Below, one piece after another: positions 15,906 through 23,609 of a DNA stretch of 25,538 nt. Below the pieces are notes generated by a model. The model was not told where the DNA came from. It ran no database searches and saw only the letters and a program-made list of their open reading frames with translations. The stretch is from Fimbriiglobus sp. (GTDB lineage: Bacteria; Planctomycetota; Planctomycetia; Gemmatales; Gemmataceae): contig JANXTD010000690.1 of NCBI GenBank assembly GCA_025352585.1, positions 1 to 25,538 of the forward strand, in the 5' to 3' direction. The translations under genes and the position numbers were made by a program. How positions within the stretch are numbered: position 1 is the stretch's first letter; each line of letters opens with the position of its first letter.

Positions 15906-17072
15906 ATGTCAACCGCACTGCCGCTCGTGTCGCTCGAAACCCTCGGCGAGCCGAGTACCCCGCCCGCCGCCCCGACCCGCGACGGCAAGCCGGCCATCCT
16001 CGACCAGTCGCTCGACGCGCTCAAGGCCTGGCTCGCCGAGCGCGGGCAGCCGCCGATGCGCGCCAAGCAAATCCGCCGCTGGGTTCTGGCGGCCCGCGCC
16101 AGTAGCTTCGACGAGATGTCGGACTTGCCCAAGGGGTTGCGGACGCAGTTGAACGAGGCGTTCACTGTTTTTAGCATGGCCGTCGAGAAGCACCTGACCT
16201 CACGCGACGACACGCACAAGTTCCTGCTACGGCTGCACGACGGCCACATGATCGAGTGCGTGCTGATCCAGGAGGAGGGCCGGGCCACGGCGTGCGTGAG
16301 TACACAAGTCGGCTGCGCGATGGGTTGCGTGTTCTGCGCCAGCGGCCTGAACGGCGTCGCCCGCAACCTCACGGCCGGCGAGATCGTCGAGCAACTCGTG
16401 CGGCTGCGCAACCTGACCGTGCCGCCGGACGCGCCGGAAAAGATCGGCATGGCGGGCAAGTTGGCCAACCGGCTGACCAACGTCGTCGTCATGGGCATGG
16501 GCGAGCCGCTGGCCAACCTCGACAACCTCCTCAACGCCCTCGCCGTCGCCGGGGACAAGGACGGCCTCGGCATCGGCCAGCGGCACATCACCATCTCGAC
16601 CGTCGGGTTGCCGGCGAAGATTCGCAAGCTCGCGGAGGCCGGCAAGCAGTACCACCTCGCGGTGTCCCTGCACGCCCCCAACGACGAGTTGCGCACCAGG
16701 ATCGTGCCGACGAACGCGAGGATTGGCGTCCACGAAATCCTCAACGCCGCCGACGACTTCTTCCGCACCACCGGCCGGCAGGTGACCTACGAGTACGTCG
16801 TCCTCGGGGGCGAGAACGACCAGCCGCTGCACGCCAAGCAACTCGCGGGGCTGTTGAAGGGCCGCAAGGCTCACGTCAATCTCATCCCCTGGAACGATGT
16901 TGAAGGGTTGGTCCACCGCCGGCCCAAGGACATCGACCTCGCGGCGTTCATCGAGGACTTGCGCCGCGGCGGGGTCAGCGTGACCGTGCGGCAGCGGAAG
17001 GGTTCCGAGATCGACGCGGCGTGCGGCCAACTCCGCCGCGACGCCGAGGCCGCCGGCCGACCGACCGCGTAA
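15906..17072 (+). CDS. rlmN: Dual-specificity 23S rRNA/tRNA adenine-C2 methyltransferase RlmN
   Basis: 388 residues from the ATG at 15906; an ATG at 15894 is also in frame but overlaps the TATGAT promoter-like hexamer. RlmN is a radical-SAM enzyme that methylates A2503 of 23S rRNA and A37 of some tRNAs. The cluster-binding motif is CAMGCVFC (Cys137, Cys141, Cys144). The catalytic cysteines are Cys130 (ATACVSTQ) and Cys373 near the C-terminus (EIDAACGQL), matching the two-cysteine mechanism. GMGEPLAN (about 196-203) and the SLHAPND segment are also characteristic. The N-terminal 30 residues are a nonconserved extension. The sigma factor starts 31 bases downstream. Confidence 0.95.
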   Translation: MSTALPLVSLETLGEPSTPPAAPTRDGKPAILDQSLDALKAWLAERGQPPMRAKQIRRWVLAARASSFDEMSDLPKGLRTQLNEAFTVFSMAVEKHLTSRDDTHKFLLRLHDGHMIECVLIQEEGRATACVSTQVGCAMGCVFCASGLNGVARNLTAGEIVEQLVRLRNLTVPPDAPEKIGMAGKLANRLTNVVVMGMGEPLANLDNLLNALAVAGDKDGLGIGQRHITISTVGLPAKIRKLAEAGKQYHLAVSLHAPNDELRTRIVPTNARIGVHEILNAADDFFRTTGRQVTYEYVVLGGENDQPLHAKQLAGLLKGRKAHVNLIPWNDVEGLVHRRPKDIDLAAFIEDLRRGGVSVTVRQRKGSEIDAACGQLRRDAEAAGRPTA

Positions 17073-17103
17073 GACTGACCCGACCCCACCGCTCCCGAGT
17101 CGC

Positions 17104-17778
17104 ATGGCAACCGGCCAAACCAGCGCGCTGATGGCCCTGCGGGACCCGGACATCCGGCTGATGCTCCGCGTCCGCGCCGACGACCGCGAGGCGTTCGCCG
17201 AACTCGTCGAACGCTACCAGCACCGCCTCGTCGGGGTCATGCACCACCTCGTCGGCCGCCGCGACGAGGCGGAGGACCTGGCGCAGGAAGTCTTCCTGCG
17301 GGTTTACCGCAACCGGCACAAGTACACGCCGCAGGCCAAGTTCGCCACCTGGCTGTTCACGATCGCCAACAACCTCGCGCTCAACTCGATCCGCGACCGC
17401 AAGCGTCGGCCCACGGTGCCGTTCGAGGCCGGCGACCCGGCGGCGAGCGGGCCGCTGCTGGCGCACGACTACGGCGTGAACCGCGACCCGCCGCCGCCGC
17501 ACAAGGTCCAGCAGGACGAACTCGCCGCGGTGGTCCGCCGGGCGCTCGACGACCTCAACGAGCGGCAGCGCATGGCCGTCGTGTTGAACAAGTTCGAGGA
17601 CATGAACTACGCGGAGATCGCCGAGGTCATGGAGTTGACGACCAAGGCGGTGAAGTCGCTGCTGAGCCGCGCGCGGGCGAAGCTGCGCGAGAGCTTGCAG
17701 GCGTACATTGACGTGGACGGCCCGCCGCCGACCTACCCCGCCGGCCCGGCCGACGACGACTCGCCGGACGAGGAGTGA
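17104..17778 (+). CDS. ECF-type RNA polymerase sigma factor
   Basis: 224 residues from the ATG at 17104. Region 2 is clear: FAELVERYQHRLVGVMHHLV (31-50), EDLAQEVFLRVYRN (57-70) and FATWLFTIANNLALNSIRDR (80-99). A Pro-rich linker (105-135) leads to region 4 (140-196), with LNERQRMAVVLNKFEDMNYA and an EIAEVMELTTKAVKSLLSRA helix-turn-helix. A Pro/Asp-rich tail (205-224) follows. Sigma-70 family members of this group are held inactive by a membrane anti-sigma, and the next gene, starting 4 bases after the stop, fits that role. The linker fits planctomycete ECF groups, but the group cannot be assigned by reading. It probably also directs its own operon; no promoter motif is identified. Confidence 0.93.
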   Translation: MATGQTSALMALRDPDIRLMLRVRADDREAFAELVERYQHRLVGVMHHLVGRRDEAEDLAQEVFLRVYRNRHKYTPQAKFATWLFTIANNLALNSIRDRKRRPTVPFEAGDPAASGPLLAHDYGVNRDPPPPHKVQQDELAAVVRRALDDLNERQRMAVVLNKFEDMNYAEIAEVMELTTKAVKSLLSRARAKLRESLQAYIDVDGPPPTYPAGPADDDSPDEE

Positions 17779-17782
17779 CGAC

Positions 17783-19450
17783 GTGCCCCCGACCGACCCC
17801 GGCGACGACGAACTGACGGCCTACCTGGACGGCGAACTCGACGGCGCGGCGGCGCGCGCCGTCGAGGCGAAGCTGGCGAACGACTTGACCGCCCGCCGCC
17901 AGGCCGAGGGCCTCAAGAAGGCGTTCGACCTGCTCGACTACTTGCCGAAGGCCGAGCCGTCGCCCGACTTCGCCACGCGCACAATTACCCGCTTGCAGCC
18001 CGCCGTCGTCGTGCCGCCGGCCGCGGCCGAGCCTGCGGTCGCCGCGACGCCGACGACGCCCTCCGCGTCGGCCGTCGCGCCGCTCGTGGTGCCGCAGTCG
18101 GCGCGGCGCTGGCCGCACGCCGCGGCGGTCGCCTGGCTCGCCGCCGGCGTAGTGGCGCTGGGCCACGGCTACGCCGGCCACCGCCTGGCCCCGGCGTCCG
18201 GCGCGGCGGAGGACCAGGCCAACGACTACCGGGTTCTCGCGCACCTGCCGCTGTACTTGGGCGTCGAGGACTTCGACTACGTGAAGGCGCTTGACGCCAC
18301 CGAACTCTTCGGGGCCGAGTATGCCGCCCCGCCGCGCGCCGGAACCGACGGCGACGCGGCCCCGACGGAGCGGCTGAGCGAACTCTTCCGCGGCTACCCG
18401 GTCGCCCGCCGGCAGCAACTCCGCAAGCTCGACGGCGACCTCCACGACCTGCCGGCCGCGGAGCAAGACCGCCTGCGGCCAGTGCTGGAGAACTACGCCC
18501 TGTGGCTCGACCGACTGCCCGACGCGGAGCGCCGCGAACTCCTGGCGACCCCGACCCCGGCGGCCCGGCTGGAGGCGGTCACGCAACTCTACCAGCGGCA
18601 GTGGCGTGACGACCTGCCGCAGCCGCAGCGTGCGAAACTCGCGGCCACGGTGAGCGCCACCGAGAAGGCGGAACTCGTCGGGGCGTGGAAGGCCGCCGAG
18701 AAGGCGCGGCGCGACGAGTGGCACGTCGCCCGCCGGCAGTGGCCGACGCTGTTCGGCCGCGACCGGCAGGCCCCGTGGCCGTTCTCTGAGCCGGGCTTCG
18801 CCAAGCAAGTAGACGATTACGTCAAGGCCGTGTTCAAGGTCGATTTGGCGTTGCCGCTACCCAAGATCGACGGCAAGTCCGAGTTGCCCGGCGGTGCCCG
18901 GCTGAATCGCGCGGAGTTCGTTTACCTGAAGTCGGCGCACGACTCGGCGACGAAGGAGGGCAACTGGTTCGTCTACGGCGTCGCCGTGCACCGGCTGTCG
19001 CAGCAGCACCCGTACCTGCCCGAGCCGCTGCCCGGCCGGCCGGTGGTCACGACCGTCGCGACCCTGCCGGCGGACTTGCCGCCCCGCTTCAAGCTGCCGC
19101 CCAAGTCGTTCGACACGGCGACTCGCGGCAAGTGGCCCGATTTCGCCCTAGAAGTCGCTCGCAAGTGTGTCGCGGAGCGGCTGCCGGTGCCCGAGTCCCT
19201 CGGCCCGTGCCGCCCGGCCGACTTCGCGGAGCCGGTCCGCGACTTCGTGACGAAAGTGCTGGTGCCGCGGCTCACCGAGGCCGAGCGTGACGGCTTGAAG
19301 AAACTCGAGGGCAAGTGGCCGGAGTACCCGCAACTGGTGCTCTCCCTCGCGAAACTGCCGAAGTACGACTTCGCCGTGCCGACGGTGACCCTGCCCGGCG
19401 CGCCGAGCCTTTGGGCGAAGTATTACGGCTTCGCGCCGGCCAAGGAGTGA
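17783..19450 (+). CDS. Membrane anti-sigma-type protein with large extracytoplasmic region
   Basis: 555 residues from the GTG at 17783, which has AGGAG at 7-base spacing; the longer frame from 17708 overlaps the sigma gene. Residues 8-55 (DDELTAYLDGELDGAAARAV and following) match the N-terminal helices of anti-sigma factors, but the HxxxCxxC zinc motif is absent. An Ala/Pro-rich linker (72-108) leads to a membrane helix (about 111-130). The remaining 420 residues lie outside the membrane and contain repeated Trp/Leu-rich helices (LRKLDGDLHDLP, ALWLDRLPDAERRELL, LYQRQWRDDLP) like DUF3106-type sequences. It probably sequesters the adjacent sigma factor and senses the envelope; the signal is unknown. 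Two Cys near 480-495 are the only obvious extracytoplasmic thiol pair. Confidence 0.8.
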   Translation: MPPTDPGDDELTAYLDGELDGAAARAVEAKLANDLTARRQAEGLKKAFDLLDYLPKAEPSPDFATRTITRLQPAVVVPPAAAEPAVAATPTTPSASAVAPLVVPQSARRWPHAAAVAWLAAGVVALGHGYAGHRLAPASGAAEDQANDYRVLAHLPLYLGVEDFDYVKALDATELFGAEYAAPPRAGTDGDAAPTERLSELFRGYPVARRQQLRKLDGDLHDLPAAEQDRLRPVLENYALWLDRLPDAERRELLATPTPAARLEAVTQLYQRQWRDDLPQPQRAKLAATVSATEKAELVGAWKAAEKARRDEWHVARRQWPTLFGRDRQAPWPFSEPGFAKQVDDYVKAVFKVDLALPLPKIDGKSELPGGARLNRAEFVYLKSAHDSATKEGNWFVYGVAVHRLSQQHPYLPEPLPGRPVVTTVATLPADLPPRFKLPPKSFDTATRGKWPDFALEVARKCVAERLPVPESLGPCRPADFAEPVRDFVTKVLVPRLTEAERDGLKKLEGKWPEYPQLVLSLAKLPKYDFAVPTVTLPGAPSLWAKYYGFAPAKE

Positions 19451-19462
19451 CGGCCGCCAAAC

Positions 19463-19507
19463 TCCCCACGTCGCACGACTTATGAAACCGGCGTGGCGAC
19501 TTGGGGA
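19463..19507 (+). terminator. Possible terminator after the sigma/anti-sigma pair
   Basis: TCCCCACGTCGC at 19463-19474 and GCGACTTGGGGA at 19496-19507 pair over 12 bases with one mismatch and a 21-base loop. TATTT follows, a weak T-tract. It lies 12 bases after the anti-sigma stop. Confidence 0.4.
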
Positions 19508-19540
19508 TATTTCCGGCGGACGATTGCTTCCGCGCGGCCG

Positions 19541-19566
19541 CCGGGGGATACTGTGCCGTCCCCCGG
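19541..19566 (+). other. Hairpin in the leader of the DUF1508 gene
   Basis: CCGGGGGA at 19541-19548 and TCCCCCGG at 19559-19566 form a perfect 8-base stem with a 10-base loop, 48 bases before the ATG at 19615. It has no T-tract. It could be an RNA leader structure or a protein-binding site. Confidence 0.4.
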
Positions 19567-19614
19567 ACTGCGGGCGGAGTTTCGGACCCTCAACGACACG
19601 CGGAGTGCTTAGTG

Positions 19615-20061
19615 ATGACGAAGTTTTTGCGGAGCGCGGCCCTGATGGCGATGCTGGCCGGCGGCGCGGCCGGCGTCCTCACCGTGACCAACGACTCGGT
19701 CGCCCAGGACAAGGGGACCGCCAAGGATACCCCCAAGAAGGCCGACAAGGACGCCCCTAAGAAGGGCGACAAGGCCGAGAAGGACGACAAGGACGCCCCC
19801 AAGAAGGGCGACAAGGACGCCCCCAAGAAGGGCGACAAGGACGCCCCCAAGAAGGGCGCGGCCGTCAAGGCCGGCATCTTCGAGATCAGTGAGGGCAAGG
19901 ACAAGATGTTCCGCTTCTCGATCCGCGACGCCGACGGCAAGTTCCTGGCCAACTCCGGGGCCAACAAGTTCGACACCGAAGCCGAAGCCATCAAGGGTGC
20001 CGAGTACTTCAAGAGCGTCATCAAGGACGCCAAGATCGAGATGAAGAAGGACGAGAAGTAG
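19615..20061 (+). CDS. Secreted DUF1508 (YegP-like) protein with Lys-rich repeat linker
   Basis: 148 residues from the ATG at 19615, with GGAG 10 bases upstream; an overlapping GTG at 19612 is possible. Residues 1-30 form a signal peptide, with likely cleavage after SVA. Residues 31-82 are repeats of DKDAPKKG, highly charged and probably disordered. Residues 86-141 form a DUF1508 module: IFEISEGKDKMFRFSIRD, then DGKFLANSGANKF, then a helix with EAIKGAEYFKSVIKDA. YegP-type proteins are small, usually cytosolic, and carry one or two modules of unknown function. Export and a polycationic linker are unusual and suggest binding to an anionic envelope or nucleic-acid surface. A terminator-like hairpin follows. 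Confidence 0.85.
   Translation: MTKFLRSAALMAMLAGGAAGVLTVTNDSVAQDKGTAKDTPKKADKDAPKKGDKAEKDDKDAPKKGDKDAPKKGDKDAPKKGAAVKAGIFEISEGKDKMFRFSIRDADGKFLANSGANKFDTEAEAIKGAEYFKSVIKDAKIEMKKDEK
19744..19857 (+). repeat. 24-base tandem repeats in the DUF1508 gene
   Basis: Three identical contiguous 24-base copies occupy 19786-19809, 19810-19833 and 19834-19857. A fourth with one mismatch lies at 19744-19767, separated by an 18-base related segment. Each copy encodes DKDAPKKG. Perfect identity suggests recent expansion, and copy number may vary among strains. Confidence 0.88.
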
Positions 20062-20086
20062 TCACAGCTTGGTCACGACGAACGGC

Positions 20087-20122
20087 ACGGCGGCTGGCTC
20101 CCATCAAGGGGCCGGCCGCCGT
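20087..20122. terminator. Bidirectional terminator-like hairpin between convergent genes
   Basis: A 15-base stem (20087-20101 with 20108-20122, two G-U pairs on the plus transcript) has a 6-base loop and lies between convergent stops at 20061 and 20142. The arms are GC-rich. Only TT follows on the plus strand, so this is a strong hairpin with a poor U-tract, which is common in GC-rich genomes. Confidence 0.6.
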
Positions 20123-20141
20123 TTGCGTTACCGCCTCGTCG

Positions 20142-21974
20142 TTACTTCGCGCCGGGCGGCAGGCCGGTCGCCTTGAGGTTCGAGTGGTACACCTTGGGCA
20201 TGTACGTGTACAGGTCGAACTTCGGGTCGTTCTCGCCGTCGTGGCACTTGCGGCACATGCCGAAGACGTTGTCCGCGACCTTCCGCTGCGACGCCGTCAG
20301 CTTCGCCGTCAGCGGGCCGCGATCGACCTCGCGGACCTTGCCGATCTCCTCCATCGTCTCGGGGTCGGGCAGGCGGTCGCTCGGCTTCGACTTCCACGGG
20401 CTAAGGCTCATCAGTAACGCCTTGTCGTTTGGCTTCGCCGAGTGGGCGCTGCCGGGGCCGTGGCAGTTCTCGCAGCCGTTGTTCTTCAACTGCGGCGTCT
20501 TGACCGCGTCCTTGAAGCCCGACTGGTACTCCATACCGGTCGTGTGGCAGACCAGGCACTCGCCGTCGAACTGCCGCAGGCCGGGCCGCACCGCCTTTTC
20601 GAGCGCCTCGTAGGCGTGGCTGTGCGGCGTCGTGCTCCACTTGGCGTACTCGGCGGCGTGGCACTTCGCGCACGCGGCCGACCCGGTGTACGTCGCGCGC
20701 TCCTCGGGGTGGCGCACTTGCGTGGCGTGCTGGATCTGCTTGGCCGTGAAGATCGCCAGCAGGTTCTCGTCCTTCACCGCCTTGGTGTACTCTTCGAGGA
20801 GTTGCAGCGCGGCGTTCTTCTTGGCCGCCTCCTCGCCCGCCGGCGTCAGGTACTCCTCTTTGAGCGGCACGAGTTGGTACTTCAGCTCGAAGCCGGTCGC
20901 CGACTTGAACAGGCCGACGACGCCGACCGACTGGCCCTTGTGGCCGACTTGCACGATCTGCGTGCGGCCGTCGTTGGCGGGCGTCGGGTAGGTCGGCGGC
21001 TCCGAGTCGTCGGACTGGCACAGCACCAGTTGGAACTGCGGGAACGCCGCCGCGACTGCCTTGGCCTCGGCGAGTTGGCCGACGTACAGCAGCACGCGGA
21101 ACTGCGGCCGGGCGGGGTGGCGGTCGATCTTGGCGAGGGCGTCGCGGATCGTGGCCGCGACGGTGACGTTGCCCTCAACGTCGCGCGGGAAGTCGAACTG
21201 CTTATCGACGCCGGCGACCTTGGCGGCGACGCTCGGGCCGACGACGCTGACCACCGCGAACGGCGGCCGGGCCGGCTTCGCCACGACCTCGAAGGCCTCG
21301 ACCATCGGCCGGTCCTTGGCGTCGCCGCCGGGGAAGAACTCGCCCAGGCCGTACGCCTTCGTGACCTTGCCGTCCGGGGCGCGCTCGACCCCTTGCAGGT
21401 TCGCCGAGAGCACCAGCGGCGGCTTGCCGGGGTTGTTCAGCGTGTAGCTCGTCAGCAACTCGAACAGTTGCGTCGTGAAGTCGTACTCGCCGAGGCCGAC
21501 GGCGACGTAGCCCATCTCGGCGAGGGCCTTCATCGTGGTGCGGTACTTGAGCAGGTTCTGCTTGTGGACGCCCTTCTCCGGGGCGATGTCGCCGAGGTCG
21601 AGGCCGACGACCGGCCAGCCCTTGACGCGCAGCGACTCGATGAGGTTCGCCCGCCGTTCGAGGCCGCCCTTCTGCGGCGAGGTGCAGCCGCACGGCGACA
21701 CGTAGCCGTACGTTTGGCCGGTGAGGACGAACGCGAGGTCGGGGGCCTGGTCGGCGGGCCACGTCGAGAACAGCCGCAAGCCGCCCACGGTCGTCACCTT
21801 CGCGACCGGCGTCGGCTCGTCGGGCGGGTCGCCCGCGACGAGCAGGCTCGACAGCGTGGCGGGGCGGGCGAGCAGGAACGCCGCGGCGAGGCAGCCCACG
21901 GCCGCGAGGAGGACGCCCGCGACGACCCGGTAGGCGGCGTTCGACGGCGGGGCGTCGGGGTTCCGTACGGGCAT
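20142..21974 (-). CDS. Membrane-anchored metallophosphatase-like/tetrahaem cytochrome c fusion
   Basis: 610 residues from the ATG at 21972-21974, with GGAGG about 10 bases upstream; an in-frame ATG at 22052 is an alternative. A membrane anchor spans about 16-37. Residues about 78-375 resemble the 5'-nucleotidase/UshA-type metallophosphatase fold. Blocks occupying the metal-site positions are TGQTYGYVSPCGC (85-97), LDLGDI (125-130) and GLGEYDF (160-166), but the Asp-x-His and GNHE residues are mostly lost. Residues 430-580 bind haem c through CAKCH (435), CLVCH (473), CENCH (501) and CRKCH (574), a cytochrome c554-like region. It is likely periplasmic electron transfer with an unknown partner or substrate. 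The DUF1573-like gene lies upstream on the same strand. Confidence 0.82.
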   Translation of the reverse strand: MPVRNPDAPPSNAAYRVVAGVLLAAVGCLAAAFLLARPATLSSLLVAGDPPDEPTPVAKVTTVGGLRLFSTWPADQAPDLAFVLTGQTYGYVSPCGCTSPQKGGLERRANLIESLRVKGWPVVGLDLGDIAPEKGVHKQNLLKYRTTMKALAEMGYVAVGLGEYDFTTQLFELLTSYTLNNPGKPPLVLSANLQGVERAPDGKVTKAYGLGEFFPGGDAKDRPMVEAFEVVAKPARPPFAVVSVVGPSVAAKVAGVDKQFDFPRDVEGNVTVAATIRDALAKIDRHPARPQFRVLLYVGQLAEAKAVAAAFPQFQLVLCQSDDSEPPTYPTPANDGRTQIVQVGHKGQSVGVVGLFKSATGFELKYQLVPLKEEYLTPAGEEAAKKNAALQLLEEYTKAVKDENLLAIFTAKQIQHATQVRHPEERATYTGSAACAKCHAAEYAKWSTTPHSHAYEALEKAVRPGLRQFDGECLVCHTTGMEYQSGFKDAVKTPQLKNNGCENCHGPGSAHSAKPNDKALLMSLSPWKSKPSDRLPDPETMEEIGKVREVDRGPLTAKLTASQRKVADNVFGMCRKCHDGENDPKFDLYTYMPKVYHSNLKATGLPPGAK

Positions 21975-22065
21975 GGTCAGTGGGCCTCCGGAGGCGAACG
22001 CGAAGGGGTCGGTCGGGCGCGCGGTCGGCGCGGGGCGGTGGGTGGTGCGCATGGGTCCAGTATCG

Positions 22066-22084
22066 GCGCGGGCGAACCCCGCGC
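22066..22084 (-). other. GC hairpin between the DUF1573-like and cytochrome genes
   Basis: GCGCGGG (22066-22072) and CCCGCGC (22078-22084) form a perfect 7-base stem with a 5-base loop. On the minus strand it sits after the upstream gene's stop and is followed by GATACT, 6 bases before the alternative start at 22052. There is no U-tract. It may attenuate read-through or mark a processing site. Confidence 0.35.
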
Positions 22085-22135
22085 TTGACTGATCCGCCGG
22101 AAACCGCTCACCGCCACCCCGGTATCTTAGTCGGC

Positions 22136-23545
22136 TCAGCGACCCCGGACAAACCCGCGGCCCTTCATCGGCAGCTTGATCTTCACCGACTCGCCGCCCG
22201 TCACCCCGCGCAACACGACCGCGCTGTCGGGCGGCAAGTCGGCCTGGCAGGCGTCCGGCGGCACGACCAGCTTGATCGACCACTCGCGACGGCCGGCCAC
22301 GTCCGACGGCGTACCGAGCGTGACCTTGACGAACTTCGGCAGGCACTCCTCGGGGACCAGTTCGAGCGTGAGGTCGGTGCGGTCGGAGACCACGGCGACG
22401 CTCCGCTCCACCCCGGAGCGGCCGTTGAAGTCCTTCAAGTCGATGACGCCGCCGTCGCGCAAAGCCAGGACGCCGGTGACGTTGGCGGTCACGGTGACGG
22501 CCAGGACCGACGAACCGACGCCGGCCACGCCGACTTGCCGCTCGTACGGCCCCACGTCCGGCTGGGTCGCCGCGCCGGCGGACGCGGGGACTTTGCGCAA
22601 GAGCGTCACCGGGATCGTGTAGCCGCCCTTGACCCGCAGGGGGCCGCCGCCGCCGAGTTTCTCCGCCGCGATGCGGTTGCGATCGGCCGGCGTCAGCGGC
22701 ACCGGCGTGCCGAGTTTCAGGAAGGCGTCCTGGACGTTGACGCTCACACTCGGCGGCGGCAACTCGTCCTGGTCGCGGGTCGCCGACCAGCAGAGGAGTT
22801 CGGTGACGCGCGGGGCCGCGCCTTCGGGGAAGTCGCCCAGGTCGATCCTCTTGGGGGCGACCTCGAGGCCCGCCGCGCCGATCACCGCGACGGCGAAGAC
22901 TTGCCGGACGGCGGGGGCGGTGCCGACCGCCATGCCGACCTCGGCCGCGAGCCGCTTCGGGCCGACGCCGGTGACCTTCACGAGGACCTGGAACACGCCC
23001 CACGTCGGCGTGTCGGCGTCCGCGGCCGCCGGGATCGACACGCCGACGTCGGGCGTCTCGAAGTTTAGCGGCTGCCACTGCAACGAGTTCAAGAGTGCGA
23101 GGTGGGCCATCGGCGTGACCAAGTCGGGCACGGGGGTCACGCCGAGGCCGAAGCGGGCGACCGCCGTCGCGGACTCGAATTTCTTCAGCGCCTCCGGAGC
23201 CACCACGGCGACGTTGGCCGATGTGCAGGCGCTGCAACTGCGGCCGCGCACCGTGAAGGCCACCGGCTGCGGGTGCGGGTTCTTGAACCAGAAGTTGACC
23301 GGGTGCAACTGGTCGGTGACCTCGTAGAAGCCGTCGAAGTACTTCTTGCCGAGGTCGTCGGAGGTCGGGTCGAAGCCCATCTCGGTGCTGGCGAAGGACA
23401 GCGGCACGCCGACGATCGCGGCCGCGCCGCCGGGCTTGTCCGGGTCTTTCACGGGGCCGCCGGTGTACTGGCCGACGAACGTCACCCCGAAAACGACGCA
23501 GAGCAACATGCCGACGCCGAGGACGGCCATCAAGTTGGAACGCAC
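22136..23545 (-). CDS. Membrane-anchored protein with DUF1573-like features
   Basis: 469 residues from a GTG at 23543-23545 with GGAGG at 8-base spacing. The longer frame begins with a TTG at 23569 upstream of that site, so the GTG is preferred. A membrane anchor spans 5-25, with the rest outside. Residues about 82-115 (HPVNFWFKNPHPQPVAFTVR then SCSACTSANVAVV) resemble the DUF1573 pattern of a beta-strand with a CxxC-containing loop; Cys104 and Cys107 are candidates for metal or disulfide. The following part is beta-rich, with repeated Ig-like strands. It has no enzyme motif. It probably acts at the outer face of the membrane with the cytochrome 162 bases downstream, inferred from context. 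The family call is tentative. Confidence 0.7.
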   Translation of the reverse strand: MRSNLMAVLGVGMLLCVVFGVTFVGQYTGGPVKDPDKPGGAAAIVGVPLSFASTEMGFDPTSDDLGKKYFDGFYEVTDQLHPVNFWFKNPHPQPVAFTVRGRSCSACTSANVAVVAPEALKKFESATAVARFGLGVTPVPDLVTPMAHLALLNSLQWQPLNFETPDVGVSIPAAADADTPTWGVFQVLVKVTGVGPKRLAAEVGMAVGTAPAVRQVFAVAVIGAAGLEVAPKRIDLGDFPEGAAPRVTELLCWSATRDQDELPPPSVSVNVQDAFLKLGTPVPLTPADRNRIAAEKLGGGGPLRVKGGYTIPVTLLRKVPASAGAATQPDVGPYERQVGVAGVGSSVLAVTVTANVTGVLALRDGGVIDLKDFNGRSGVERSVAVVSDRTDLTLELVPEECLPKFVKVTLGTPSDVAGRREWSIKLVVPPDACQADLPPDSAVVLRGVTGGESVKIKLPMKGRGFVRGR

Positions 23546-23553
23546 GGCGGACG

Positions 23554-23558
23554 CCTCC
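23554..23558 (-). promoter_or_regulatory. Shine-Dalgarno that decides the start at 23545
   Basis: GGAGG on the minus strand lies 8 bases before the GTG at 23545 and downstream of the alternative TTG at 23569, so it favours the shorter protein. Confidence 0.7.
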
Positions 23559-23609
23559 GAGAGGGGCAACGGATACCCATGCTACGCCGGCCGGCCGCCC
23601 CGCGTTCGC

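Noticed and set aside
19744..19857. Regular repeats as a possible CRISPR array
   Set aside because: The copies are contiguous without unique spacers, have a 24-base unit in frame and encode a charged linker.
20442..22088. A 548-codon plus-strand frame opposite the cytochrome gene
   Set aside because: Its composition is Arg/Leu/Val/Gly-rich with no recognisable domain, while the opposite strand has four haem motifs and an anchor. Antisense frames stay open in this GC-rich DNA.
20142..23237. A 1031-codon open frame on the minus strand
   Set aside because: Only the part below about 22052 is the cytochrome fusion. The rest is a frame-shifted, arginine/glycine-rich shadow of the DUF1573-like gene, which has its own ribosome-binding site and stop in another frame.
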